Positions 25,525 to 33,855 of a DNA stretch of 64,000 nucleotides are shown in pieces. Under the pieces are notes generated by a model. It searched no databases, was not told the origin of the DNA, and worked only from the letters and a program-made list of their open reading frames with translations. This stretch comes from Pseudomonas fluorescens. GTDB lineage: Bacteria > Pseudomonadota > Gammaproteobacteria > Pseudomonadales > Pseudomonadaceae. The stretch's first letter is position 1. Each line of letters begins with the position of its first letter. The translations under genes were made by a program, and so were the position numbers. The stretch spans positions 4,464,001 through 4,528,000 of the forward strand of contig NZ_CP038438.1 in assembly GCF_004683905.1 (NCBI RefSeq). The letters run 5' to 3'.

Positions 25525-26352
25525 TCACTTCGCCTGGTAAATGATCCCCGGGCTGCACTGGACCATCTGGTAATGATCCGGCAGACCGTTCAGCGCTTCG
25601 GAAGCGCCAAGGAACAGATAGCCGCCCGGCTTCAGCGTGCTGTGAATGCGCAACAGGATGTCTTTCTTCACCTCGGCGGAGAAGTAGATCAGCACGTTGC
25701 GGCAGAACACGATGTCGAACTTGCCCAGACTCGCGTAGCTGTCGAGCAGGTTGAACGAACGGAATTCCACCCGGTTCTTGATCGGCGCCTTGATCACCCA
25801 GCGCCCCGGCCCTTTCGGGTCGAAGTAGCGCTGCAGACGATCGGCGGACAAACCGCGACCGATCGCCAGGCTGTCGTACTCGCCGGTCTTGCAGTTGGTC
25901 AGCATGCTGCCGGACAAGTCCGTGGCAACAATCTGCACGCCCATCTTCAACTGACCGAGGTTGCTGCGCTCGAACTCATCGATCGACATCGACAGCGAAT
26001 ACGGTTCCTGACCCGACGAGCACGCCGCCGACCAGATCCGCAGACGCTGGTTGGGACTGGCCTTGATCGCCTCGGGCAGCACCTTGTTCTTCAAGACTTC
26101 AAACGGATAGGTGTCCCGAAACCACAGGGTTTCGTTGGTCGTCATGGCATCGACCACCTGCTCGCGCAAACCGCTGCGCGGCTGGGTCTGGATGCGCTGT
26201 ACCAGCTCACCCAGGGACTTGATGCCTTGCTGCTCCATCAGTTTGTTGAGACGGCTCGAGACCAGGTACTGCTTGTTTTCACCGAGCAAAATGCCACAGG
26301 CTTTTTCCAGGAAGACCCGGAATTGTTCGAAATCCAAATTACCCGTAGACAA
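25525..26352 (-). CDS. cheR: Chemotaxis protein methyltransferase CheR
   Basis: A 275-residue SAM-dependent methyltransferase. The N-terminal helical domain (FLEKACGILLGENKQYLV) precedes the catalytic domain with TTNETLWFRD, the SAM-binding IWSAACSSGQEPYSLSM and FDIVFCRNVLIYF. It methylates glutamates of chemoreceptors using SAM. It follows cheV on the minus strand with a 46-base gap. In P. aeruginosa the cheV-cheR pair is a FliA-dependent (class IV) unit. Confidence 0.96.
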   Translation of the reverse strand: MSTGNLDFEQFRVFLEKACGILLGENKQYLVSSRLNKLMEQQGIKSLGELVQRIQTQPRSGLREQVVDAMTTNETLWFRDTYPFEVLKNKVLPEAIKASPNQRLRIWSAACSSGQEPYSLSMSIDEFERSNLGQLKMGVQIVATDLSGSMLTNCKTGEYDSLAIGRGLSADRLQRYFDPKGPGRWVIKAPIKNRVEFRSFNLLDSYASLGKFDIVFCRNVLIYFSAEVKKDILLRIHSTLKPGGYLFLGASEALNGLPDHYQMVQCSPGIIYQAK

Positions 26353-26398
26353 TGATGCCGCCTCTTAAATCGTGTTGACCGCCAGGGACAAAAGGTCC

Positions 26399-27331
26399 CT
26401 AGCTGATATCTGCTGCTTTGATCCGGTCGACTACCCGGGATGCCAGGTCATCAGGACGGAATTTGGCCAGGAAGTCATCGGCACCGACTTTCTTGACCAT
26501 CGCCTGATTGAATACCCCCGACAACGAAGTATGCAGGATGATATGAAGCTTTTGCATGCGCGGGTCGCTGCGGATCTCCGCCGTCAGGGTGTACCCGTCC
26601 ATCTCCGGCATCTCGATGTCGGAAATCATCATCAGGAACTCTTCTTCCGGCTTCTTGCCCTCTTCGACCAGCTTGCGCAGGTAATCCAGCGCCTGCTTGC
26701 CGTCGTTCAGCGCCACCACTTCGACGCCGATCGTCTGCAGGCAACGCGTGACCTGCTTGCGCGCCACCGACGAGTCATCGACCGTCAGCACCCGCAGCGA
26801 CAACGCCTTGCTCTGGGTTTCGACATCGACCACACCGACCGAAATCGCCTCGGGCGTCGGCGCCACTTCCGCCAGCACCTTCTCGACATCGATGATTTCG
26901 ACTAACTGATTGTCGACCCGAGTCACAGCCGTCAGGTAGTGATCGCGCCCGGTGCCCTTGGGCGGCGGATGGATCTCCTCCCAGTTCATGTTGACGATGC
27001 GCTCCACCGAGCGAACCAGGAAACCCTGGGTCTTGGTGTTGTACTCCGTGATGATCACGAACGGACTGTTCTTGTCTTTCAACGCCCCGGAACCGGTCGC
27101 CATTGCCAGATCAAGGATCGGAATGGTCGCCCCCCGGATATTCGCCACCCCGCACACGACAGGACTGGACTTGGGCATCAACGTCAGCGACGGGCATTGC
27201 AGCACTTCCCGCACCTTGAACACGTTGATGCCGTAGAGCTGCTGACCGTCAAGACGGAACAACAACAGCTCCAGGCGATTCTGCCCTACCAGTTGCGTGC
27301 GCTGGTTCACCGAATCCATTACACCAGCCAT
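26399..27331 (-). CDS. cheV: Chemotaxis protein CheV (CheW-REC fusion)
   Basis: A 310-residue adaptor with an N-terminal CheW-like domain (residues 15-160: LLLFRLDGQQLYGINVFKVREVL) and a C-terminal receiver domain (about 180-305) with phospho-accepting aspartate in MMISDIEMPEMDG. It couples chemoreceptors to CheA and adapts by phosphorylation. The start MAGVMDSVNQ at 27331 is preferred to one 16 codons upstream that lies in the shared intergenic region. Divergent from flgA. A FliA-like motif upstream is only weak (spacing off by about two bases). Confidence 0.95.
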   Translation of the reverse strand: MAGVMDSVNQRTQLVGQNRLELLLFRLDGQQLYGINVFKVREVLQCPSLTLMPKSSPVVCGVANIRGATIPILDLAMATGSGALKDKNSPFVIITEYNTKTQGFLVRSVERIVNMNWEEIHPPPKGTGRDHYLTAVTRVDNQLVEIIDVEKVLAEVAPTPEAISVGVVDVETQSKALSLRVLTVDDSSVARKQVTRCLQTIGVEVVALNDGKQALDYLRKLVEEGKKPEEEFLMMISDIEMPEMDGYTLTAEIRSDPRMQKLHIILHTSLSGVFNQAMVKKVGADDFLAKFRPDDLASRVVDRIKAADIS

Positions 27332-27386
27332 GCCCAGACTCCTACACCAACGCCAAGTGTTGTTGCGACGCACATTCATTGCTAAA

Positions 27387-27402
27387 CGGCACGGCGCTTG
27401 CT
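27387..27402 (+). promoter_or_regulatory. Sigma54-type promoter before flgA
   Basis: CGGCACG-GCGC-TTGCT shares fifteen consecutive bases with the flgB promoter and differs from consensus only in the first base. Its -12 element ends about 12 bases before the flgA ATG, so transcription would start at or next to the start codon. Confidence 0.7.
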
Positions 27403-27413
27403 TTTTAACTCGT

Positions 27414-28175
27414 ATGAACGCTCAAACGACATTTTTCCGACGCCTGACCTCCCGCACCCGCAAAGCGCTGTGCGCGGTATCTGCCGTCTGCTTCTTCTTC
27501 GCTGGCAGCCCTGCCGGTGCTGATACGGTTACCTTGCCTGACATGCTTATCGGCGTCACCCAAGGCTTTCTTGAGTTCACCGTAGAAGACTATCTGGCTA
27601 CCAGTCAAACGGAAGGCCGCTACGAAATCGAGGTCAACCAGCTCGACCCGCGTATGCGCATGCCTATGTGCGACAAGGAATTGACAGCGTCACTGGAGAG
27701 TCCGGCACGTCCGCTGGGCCGGGTTACGGTCAAGGTCCGGTGCGAGGGAAGCTCGCCGTGGACGGTGTTCGTGCCCGCTCAAGTCCGCCTGTTTCGCGAG
27801 ATTGTCACCACCACTCGCCCGCTAAAACGCGCCGGAATTATCGAGCCGCAGGATGTGACCTTGCGTGAACGCGACATCAGCCAGATCAATCAGGGTTTCC
27901 TGACGTCGGTGGATGAAGCCATCGGGCAGAAATTGACCCGACCAACGGTCGCCGATCAGGTGATTACCCTGGTGCATCTGGAACAGGCTGAAGTGGTGCG
28001 CAAGGGTGATCAGGTGGTCATCATCGCCCGCAGCGGTACGCTCGCTGTGCGCATGCCCGGCGAAGCCCTGGCCAATGGCGGTTTGAAAGAACAGATCCGG
28101 GTGAAAAACCTCAATTCCAACCGGGTGATCAAGGCGCAAGTCATCGCGCCGGGCCAGGTGGAAGTGGCCATGTAA
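27414..28175 (+). CDS. flgA: Flagellar P-ring assembly chaperone FlgA
   Basis: A 253-residue periplasmic protein. The signal peptide (basic RRLTSRTRKAL, hydrophobic core, cleavage near SPAGAD) is followed by the FlgA core and the SAF-like C-terminal domain (LKRAGIIEPQDVTLRERDISQINQG region and VRKGDQVVIIARSG). FlgA assists P-ring polymerisation by FlgI around the rod. No other ATG lies before the signal peptide. It is divergent from cheV and upstream of flgMN. Confidence 0.94.
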   Translation: MNAQTTFFRRLTSRTRKALCAVSAVCFFFAGSPAGADTVTLPDMLIGVTQGFLEFTVEDYLATSQTEGRYEIEVNQLDPRMRMPMCDKELTASLESPARPLGRVTVKVRCEGSSPWTVFVPAQVRLFREIVTTTRPLKRAGIIEPQDVTLRERDISQINQGFLTSVDEAIGQKLTRPTVADQVITLVHLEQAEVVRKGDQVVIIARSGTLAVRMPGEALANGGLKEQIRVKNLNSNRVIKAQVIAPGQVEVAM

Positions 28176-28273
28176 AACGCTCAGGCAGAAAACTGGCGCC
28201 GGCCTCGATGCTTCCCTAAACTGTGCCGCAGCAGAACACGCTTCGGCACATGCAGCTCATTACAAAGTGAGCC

Positions 28274-28300
28274 TAAAGTTTTCCAGGGAATGGCCGAGAA
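28274..28300 (+). promoter_or_regulatory. Sigma28 (FliA) promoter of flgMN
   Basis: TAAAGTTT-N11-GCCGAGAA matches the FliA consensus TAAAGTTT-N11-GCCGATAA at all but one position with exact spacing. The start near 28307 gives a leader of about 29 bases to the flgM ATG. Confidence 0.92.
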
Positions 28301-28335
28301 CATGGCAAGCGTCCAAATTCCCAGAGGTTTTTAAC

Positions 28336-28662
28336 ATGGTCATCGATTTCAGCCGTTTGAACAGCTCCTCGTCACTTACGGGCAGTACACGTACCAGCAA
28401 CGCCAAGGAAACCGCCGAATCCGGCACCTCCGCGCCGCTGAATACCCAGGCCGAAACGGCCAGTACCGCAAAAAGCGGGGAATCGGTACACCTCAGCAAT
28501 GAGGCTCAACAGTTGCAGAAGGTCACTGACAAGCTGCGCGATCAGCCTGCCGTCGACAAAGCCCGGGTGGCCGAGTTGAAAGCAGCGATTGCCGATGGCA
28601 GCTATAAAGTCGACAGCAACCGTGTAGCCAGCAAACTGCTCAACTTCGAAGCCCAGCGCTAG
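28336..28662 (+). CDS. flgM: Anti-sigma-28 factor FlgM
   Basis: A 108-residue FlgM. The N-terminal half is unordered and serine/threonine-rich, as expected for an exported unfolded protein; the C-terminal half (VDKARVAELKAAIADGSYKV, then the SNRVASKLLNFE helix) binds FliA. FlgM holds FliA until the hook is finished and FlgM is exported. AGAGG lies 10 bases before the ATG. The FliA promoter in front makes a feedback loop. Confidence 0.95.
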   Translation: MVIDFSRLNSSSSLTGSTRTSNAKETAESGTSAPLNTQAETASTAKSGESVHLSNEAQQLQKVTDKLRDQPAVDKARVAELKAAIADGSYKVDSNRVASKLLNFEAQR

Positions 28663-28710
28663 GCTTTTGCCGGCGCCAGGCTTTTGGACGCTTAAAACCC
28701 AAGGCCAGCC

Positions 28711-29178
28711 ATGCACGACACTAATTTATTGCAACTGATCACCGACGACTTTGCTCCAGCTCAACAATTGCTGGAGTTGCTGCAAACCGAGTCCCTCGCT
28801 TTGCACGGTCGCGACATGCCTTTGCTCGAAGACATTCTGGCGCGCAAACAGGCATTGATCATTTTGCTTGAACAGCATGGCCGCAAGCGCAGCGAAATCC
28901 TCGCCAGCCTCAACCTGCCGCTCGACCGTCAGGGCCTGGAGCAACTGGCCAGCCACTCGAGCATTGGCGACCAGTTGCTGGCCCAGAGCGACGTGTTGAC
29001 CGACCTGATTGCCCAGTGCCAGGCGGCGAACGTCAAGAACGGCCAGTCGATCCAGATTCAGCAGGCCGCCACGGCCAATCAGCTGAAAATCCTCACCGGG
29101 GGCGAGCCGCCAGCGTTGTATGACGCCTCGGGCACTTTCGCCAAACCCACCAAGCCGCGTACGCTCAGCCAGGCGTGA
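28711..29178 (+). CDS. flgN: Flagellar export chaperone FlgN
   Basis: A 155-residue, mostly alpha-helical protein of the FlgN family, chaperone for the hook-associated proteins FlgK and FlgL. The long amphipathic N-terminal helix and the C-terminal partner-binding segment (QSIQIQQAATANQLKILTG) are visible. It follows flgM by 48 bases and should share its FliA-dependent transcript. Confidence 0.92.
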   Translation: MHDTNLLQLITDDFAPAQQLLELLQTESLALHGRDMPLLEDILARKQALIILLEQHGRKRSEILASLNLPLDRQGLEQLASHSSIGDQLLAQSDVLTDLIAQCQAANVKNGQSIQIQQAATANQLKILTGGEPPALYDASGTFAKPTKPRTLSQA

Positions 29179-29270
29179 GCCATTCGATGTGCCTGCACTA
29201 TCAACCCGCGAAACATGCTGGCAAAATGCTGGCTAGTCGTAGTCAAATTTTGTCTGGAGATTGAGAAAAC

Positions 29271-30017
29271 GTGCCAAACGCCCTAAGCGCGGATGATAGT
29301 CCGCAGCCACCAAAGGTGCTGACCACGCCCCTGGAAATCTCCAGCAACCTGCGCCAGCTGCAAGAAAGCCACGATCCGCTGATCATCACGTTCCACGAGC
29401 GCAGCCAGCGCTTTCAGAGCTACCTGATCAAGGTCGACCGCGATACCGCGACGATTGCCCTGGACGAGATGATCCCGCGCGATGGCGAGCGCTTTCTGCA
29501 GGCGGGCGAACCGTTCAAGGTCGAAGGCTTCCACGAGGGCGTGCGCATCGCCTGGGAATGCACCGGTACGCTGAACATTGAAGAGTCCGAGGGCGATCGC
29601 TTCTACACCGGTGACCTGCCGACCGAGGTGGTTTACCACCAGCGCCGCAACGCCTTTCGTGCAGCCCTGAAGCTGACTGACCTGGTCAGCGTCGAACTCG
29701 GCGGCGAAAAGCTCAAAGCGCCGATCAACGGCAAACTGCTGGATATTTCCGCCACCGGTTGCAAGCTGCGCTTTGAAGGCGACATCACCGACCGCCTGCA
29801 ACTGGGCCAGGTCTATGACCGCATGATCGCCACCCCGCTGTTTGGCAATCAACCGATCTCGGTCGAACTGCGTTATCTGCACTTCGAAGAAAAGCTCAAC
29901 ATCACCTTCGCTGGTCTGCGTTTCCACAACATCAGCGGCCAGGCGGCGCGCAACGTCGAACGCTTCGTCTATCAGTTGCAGCGTGAAGCACGCCGGTTCG
30001 ATAAAGACGATCTGTGA
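29271..30017 (+). CDS. flgZ: Flagellar brake protein FlgZ/YcgR (PilZ domain)
   Basis: A 248-residue protein with an N-terminal YcgR domain (residues 20-120) and a C-terminal PilZ domain with the c-di-GMP motif RRNAFR (RxxxR) and DISATGCKL (the D/NxSxxG motif). When bound to c-di-GMP such proteins slow the flagellar motor. It sits right after flgMN, the typical place of flgZ in Pseudomonas. The GTG start (29271) has TGGAGATTGAG upstream. Confidence 0.93.
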   Translation: MPNALSADDSPQPPKVLTTPLEISSNLRQLQESHDPLIITFHERSQRFQSYLIKVDRDTATIALDEMIPRDGERFLQAGEPFKVEGFHEGVRIAWECTGTLNIEESEGDRFYTGDLPTEVVYHQRRNAFRAALKLTDLVSVELGGEKLKAPINGKLLDISATGCKLRFEGDITDRLQLGQVYDRMIATPLFGNQPISVELRYLHFEEKLNITFAGLRFHNISGQAARNVERFVYQLQREARRFDKDDL

Positions 30018-30034
30018 TTCGTACAGGCAAATAG

Positions 30035-30065
30035 AAAGGGCAGCCCCTCGCGGGACTGCCCTTTT
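30035..30065 (+). terminator. Rho-independent terminator of flgMN-flgZ
   Basis: AAAGGGCAG-CCCCTCGCGGGA-CTGCCCTTTT, starting 17 bases after the flgZ stop. Confidence 0.93.
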
Positions 30066-30100
30066 CTATTTCCATTGTCCCGTCCTGGCCTGGAGATCCC

Positions 30101-30234
30101 TGTGGCGAGGGGATTTATCCCCGATGGGTCGCGTAGCGCCCCCAAAACCTGCCGATGCGCAGTATCAGATACTTCGCATGCGTTGATTTTGCGACTGCTT
30201 CGCAGCCGGTCGGGGATAAATCCCCTCACCACAG
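30101..30234. repeat. Inverted repeat of the GGGGATTTATCCCCGATG family
   Basis: TGTGGCGAGGGGATTTATCC at the left and GGGGATAAATCCCCTCACCA at the right, with a shorter internal dyad. Confidence 0.85.
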
Positions 30235-30274
30235 TTAAAGCATCATTCTTTGAACAGCCTTACCCTCACCCGAT

Positions 30275-31651
30275 TCAGGGTCTGGCACCACTGATGTCCG
30301 GCGTCGGTTTATCCCCCTCATCAGCCGGATCAGCTTCCACCGCCGCTTCAGACTGCACTTCGGGTTCCGGCTCCGGTTCTGGCGTAACCGTGGTCTGCAT
30401 CTGCTCCTGCACCACCTGCTCATCCACTCGCGGATCGAGTGCTGCCACCAACGGCGAGCTGGACATGCTGTCAGGCATCGCCACGTGGTGCAGCGGCGCG
30501 TCGTCGACCTGATGCAGATTGGTCACCGCTTTCGGGCGAATGCGCCACACCAGCACCAGCGCGAAGAAACTGAAAAACGCGTACAGACTCTGACTGCCAA
30601 ACAGCTTCATCAGCACACCTGCCAGCAGCGGGCCGATGCTCGCACCGACACCGTAGGTCACCAGCAGCATCGCCGTCAGCGACACCCGGCGATCGCCCTC
30701 GACGTGGTCGTTGGAAAACGCCACCGCCAGCGGGTACAGGCAGAACTGCACCAGCGAACACATGAACCCGACGACAAACAGAACTTCCAGCGGCACCTGC
30801 GGCAGGATCGCCAACGGCAACGCCGCCACCGCGAGGAACCCGGCGAAGCAGCGGATCAGCAGCGCCCGGTCATAACGGTCGGACAACCAGCCCAACGGCC
30901 ACTGCACCAGCAGCCCGGCAAAAATGCAGCTACCCATGAACAGACCGACCTGCTCGGTCGACAGCCCCTGCTGCGAGGCATACAGCGGTGCCAGACCGTA
31001 GAACGAGCCGATGATCAGACCGGCCCCCAGCACCGTGCTCAACGACTGCGGCACGCGCTTGATAAAGAAGCGCGGCTCCATCGGTGCCGGATGCAGTGGC
31101 GCCGGGTGAATTCGCCGGGTCAGCGCCACCGGCACCAGACACAGGGCAAAACACAGCGCGACCAGCATCAGCAGCTCCAGGCCGAGGCCCGGATGCATGA
31201 CCAGAATCAACTGACCGAGCACCAGCCCCAGATACGAAGCGATCATGTAGCCGCTGAACACCAGCCCGCGCTGGTTGGCGTCGGCCTGCTCGTTGAGCCA
31301 GCTCTCGATCACCATGTATTGGCACATCATGCCCAGACCGACGATGGTCCGCAGCACCAGCCACGCCGGCAGCCAGTCGACCAGGCCATGCCCGAGCACC
31401 GCCGCGCCGACGATCCCGGCACACGCCGAATAAGCGCGAATGTGGCCGACCCGGGCAATCAAGCGGTGACCGATCTTGCCGCCCAGTACCAGGCCGAAAT
31501 AGTTGGCCGCCATCAGCGCACCGACCCACAGCCCATCGACATGGTCAGCGGCCAGGCGCAATGCCAGGTAAGTAGATAGAAGGCCCGAGCCGATCAACAT
31601 CATCAGCGAGGCGAAATACAGCGCTCGAAAGGATTTCCAGATTTGGCGCAT
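30275..31651 (-). CDS. MFS transporter (YcaD/UMF2-like) with acidic tail
   Basis: A 458-residue major facilitator protein with twelve hydrophobic segments. The conserved loop after helix 2 is present (GGKIGHRLIARVGHIR), and its repeat in the second half (LGWLSDRYDRALLIR). The conserved ESWLNEQADANQRG stretch marks the YcaD-like branch, which lacks a known substrate. An unusual cytoplasmic tail of about 70 residues is rich in Pro, Glu and Asp. The gene has no clear partner. Confidence 0.88.
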   Translation of the reverse strand: MRQIWKSFRALYFASLMMLIGSGLLSTYLALRLAADHVDGLWVGALMAANYFGLVLGGKIGHRLIARVGHIRAYSACAGIVGAAVLGHGLVDWLPAWLVLRTIVGLGMMCQYMVIESWLNEQADANQRGLVFSGYMIASYLGLVLGQLILVMHPGLGLELLMLVALCFALCLVPVALTRRIHPAPLHPAPMEPRFFIKRVPQSLSTVLGAGLIIGSFYGLAPLYASQQGLSTEQVGLFMGSCIFAGLLVQWPLGWLSDRYDRALLIRCFAGFLAVAALPLAILPQVPLEVLFVVGFMCSLVQFCLYPLAVAFSNDHVEGDRRVSLTAMLLVTYGVGASIGPLLAGVLMKLFGSQSLYAFFSFFALVLVWRIRPKAVTNLHQVDDAPLHHVAMPDSMSSSPLVAALDPRVDEQVVQEQMQTTVTPEPEPEPEVQSEAAVEADPADEGDKPTPDISGARP

Positions 31652-31720
31652 CGGCGTTCCGAGCGGCTCCTTGCAGTGAGTATCGGACTATCAAGACGAT
31701 AGCCCGACGGCGACAGTTAG

Positions 31721-33064
31721 TCAGGCCTGGGCTGCTAGAACACGCCGTTCCCAGGGAGTGATTTCATCAAAGAAGCTGGTCAACTCCATGGTCTTCGAAG
31801 CGATGTAGCCTTCGATGAACTCCTGTCCGAACAGTTCCCTGGCCAATTGGCTACGTTTCAGACGCTCGAGCGCGGCATGCAAGGTACACGGCAACGAAAG
31901 ATTGTCCGGCACTTCGAATTCGCCCTGAATCGCCGCACTCGGCTCCAGCGCATGCTCGATCCCATGCAAGCCGGCGGCCAGGCTCGCGGCAATCGCCAGA
32001 TACGGGTTGGCATCGGCGCCAGGCAAACGGTTTTCCACGCGTCGAGCCACCGGCGAACTGGCCGGAATCCGCAGCCCTGCAGCGCGGTTGTCATGGGACC
32101 AGCAGGCATTGTTCGGCGACGCATACGGGTGACACAGACGCTGATAGGAGTTTACGTTCGGCGCAAACAGCGCTGTGAAATCAGCCATGCCCGCCTGCTG
32201 CCCGCCGATGAAATGGCGGAACATTGCGGTCGGCTGGCCGCTCTCGTCGCTGAACACATTCTTGCCGGTGGCGATCTCGACCAGGCTCTGGTGAATGTGC
32301 ATCGAACTGCCCGGCGTGTGCGCCAGCGGCTTGGCCATGCACACTACGCTCAGACCATGCTTGAGCGCGACTTCCTTGAGCAGGTGTTTGAACAGGAAGG
32401 TCTGATCGGCGAGCAACAGCGGATCACCGTGCAGCAAGTTGATCTCGAACTGGCTGACGCCCATTTCATGCATGAAGGTATCGCGCGGCAGACCGAGGGC
32501 GGCCATGCATTTATAGACTTCGCTGAAGAATGGCCGCAGGCCATTGTTGGAACTGACACTGAACGCCGACTGCCCATCCTCGCGACGCCCGTCGAGGCCG
32601 ACTGGCGGACGGAACGGCTGAGTCGGATCGGTGTTCGGTGCGAAGACGAAGAATTCCAGCTCGGTCGCCACTACCGGCGCCAGACCGCGTGCGGCGTAAC
32701 GGGCGATGACTTTCTTGAGTTGGCCACGGGTCGACAGGTTGGAGCTTTCGCCGCTCAGTTCGTCGGCATCGCAGATGGCCAGGGCACGTGGCTCGTCGCT
32801 CCATGGCAGGGGATGGATCATGCTTGGCTCGGCCACCAGCGCGAGGTCGCCGTCATCGCTGCCGTAAAACCGCGCCGGCGGATAACCGCCCATGATGCAT
32901 TGCAGCAGCACACCCCGCGCCATCTGCAAACGCCGCCCTTCGAGAAAACCCTCGGCGGTCATCACCTTGCCGCGCGGCACGCCGTTCAAATCCGGCGTGA
33001 CACATTCAATCTCATCAATGCCGGTCAGTCGCTGCGCGAGTGAACGCTGGCCATCGGTTGTCAT
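31721..33064 (-). CDS. Glutamine synthetase family protein (gamma-glutamylpolyamine synthetase type)
   Basis: A 447-residue GS-like ligase. The GS catalytic parts are there: ELEFFVF (metal-binding glutamate region), GSSMHIHQSL (ammonia/ATP site histidine) and NRLPGADANPYLA near the C-terminus. The length and the GSDDGDLALVAE start resemble the PuuA/SpuI/PauA group that adds glutamate to polyamines, unlike the housekeeping GlnA. Pseudomonas has several such paralogues and the amine substrate cannot be told. No other polyamine genes are next to it. The ATG at 33064 has AAGGA upstream. Confidence 0.85.
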   Translation of the reverse strand: MTTDGQRSLAQRLTGIDEIECVTPDLNGVPRGKVMTAEGFLEGRRLQMARGVLLQCIMGGYPPARFYGSDDGDLALVAEPSMIHPLPWSDEPRALAICDADELSGESSNLSTRGQLKKVIARYAARGLAPVVATELEFFVFAPNTDPTQPFRPPVGLDGRREDGQSAFSVSSNNGLRPFFSEVYKCMAALGLPRDTFMHEMGVSQFEINLLHGDPLLLADQTFLFKHLLKEVALKHGLSVVCMAKPLAHTPGSSMHIHQSLVEIATGKNVFSDESGQPTAMFRHFIGGQQAGMADFTALFAPNVNSYQRLCHPYASPNNACWSHDNRAAGLRIPASSPVARRVENRLPGADANPYLAIAASLAAGLHGIEHALEPSAAIQGEFEVPDNLSLPCTLHAALERLKRSQLARELFGQEFIEGYIASKTMELTSFFDEITPWERRVLAAQA

Positions 33065-33162
33065 GACGCAATCCTTGTTATTGTGCGAGCCGCAAGCGGC
33101 GACCCGTACAAAATAGGCTCCGGCTGTTCGGAATATCAAGCAGCGTCAAACAAAAACCCGGG

Positions 33163-33855
33163 TCACGGCAGATAAAGGCTGAACACCCCGCCACCCAACG
33201 GTCCGCCATTGCGAATCTCGGTGTGCCCGACCACGCCATTGCGCTGATGCAACGCAGCAATCCGGTTGGCGAAATACAGGCCCAGGCCGGTGCTGCCGCT
33301 GCCGTGATTGATGCCCTGCACGTAATCAGCCTGCCGCTCGAGCATCTCGGCCGGGTAACCGTCGCCGTCATCGTTGATGCTCAACACCAGTTGCCCAGCC
33401 TCGTCGCTGACGGTAATCAGCAGCGACTCGCGGGCATAACGAATCGCGTTGTTGATGCAGTTGCCCAATACCGACGCAACCAATTCGCGATCGAAGAAAC
33501 CCAGCGGGCTCAGCGGATCAACTTCGTAGGTAGCAATGATCCCGCGACTGGCGAACACCTCTTGATGCGCGGCCAGTTGCGCCTCGATGAAATCATCCAG
33601 CTCGTGATACGCCGGTTGCAGCGGCAACTGGTTGACGCCGAGCTTGTACAGTCCAAGCAGTTGCACCAGCATGCCGTTGAGGTGGGCGAACTCGAAGTCG
33701 ATCACACCCTGCTCCGCCCCACCGCGTTGCGCTTCGGGCAAGCGCGCCAGCCACTGGCTGTGGGCTTGCATCAGCATCGCCAGCGAGTTCTTCATGTCGT
33801 GAACGGTGGAGGCGATCACCGTGGAGAAATCCAGCGCCTGCTCGTCTTGGTTCAT
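33163..33855 (-). CDS. Soluble sensor histidine kinase
   Basis: A 230-residue kinase with no membrane segment or sensory domain. The N-terminal helix has STVIASTVHDMKNSLAMLM (phospho-accepting histidine in HDMKN), and the ATPase domain shows VLGNCINNAIRYA, NDDGDGYP and GSTGLGLYF boxes. It overlaps the stop of the regulator gene by four bases, so the two form a pair; the input must come from the partner or an unknown protein. Confidence 0.87.
   Translation of the reverse strand: MNQDEQALDFSTVIASTVHDMKNSLAMLMQAHSQWLARLPEAQRGGAEQGVIDFEFAHLNGMLVQLLGLYKLGVNQLPLQPAYHELDDFIEAQLAAHQEVFASRGIIATYEVDPLSPLGFFDRELVASVLGNCINNAIRYARESLLITVSDEAGQLVLSINDDGDGYPAEMLERQADYVQGINHGSGSTGLGLYFANRIAALHQRNGVVGHTEIRNGGPLGGGVFSLYLP

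Noticed and set aside
27332..27413. A FliA promoter for cheV on the minus strand
   Set aside because: A TAAA and a GCCG are present but the spacing is about two bases short and the flanking bases fit poorly; the cheVR class IV role is known from P. aeruginosa but not supported well by this motif.
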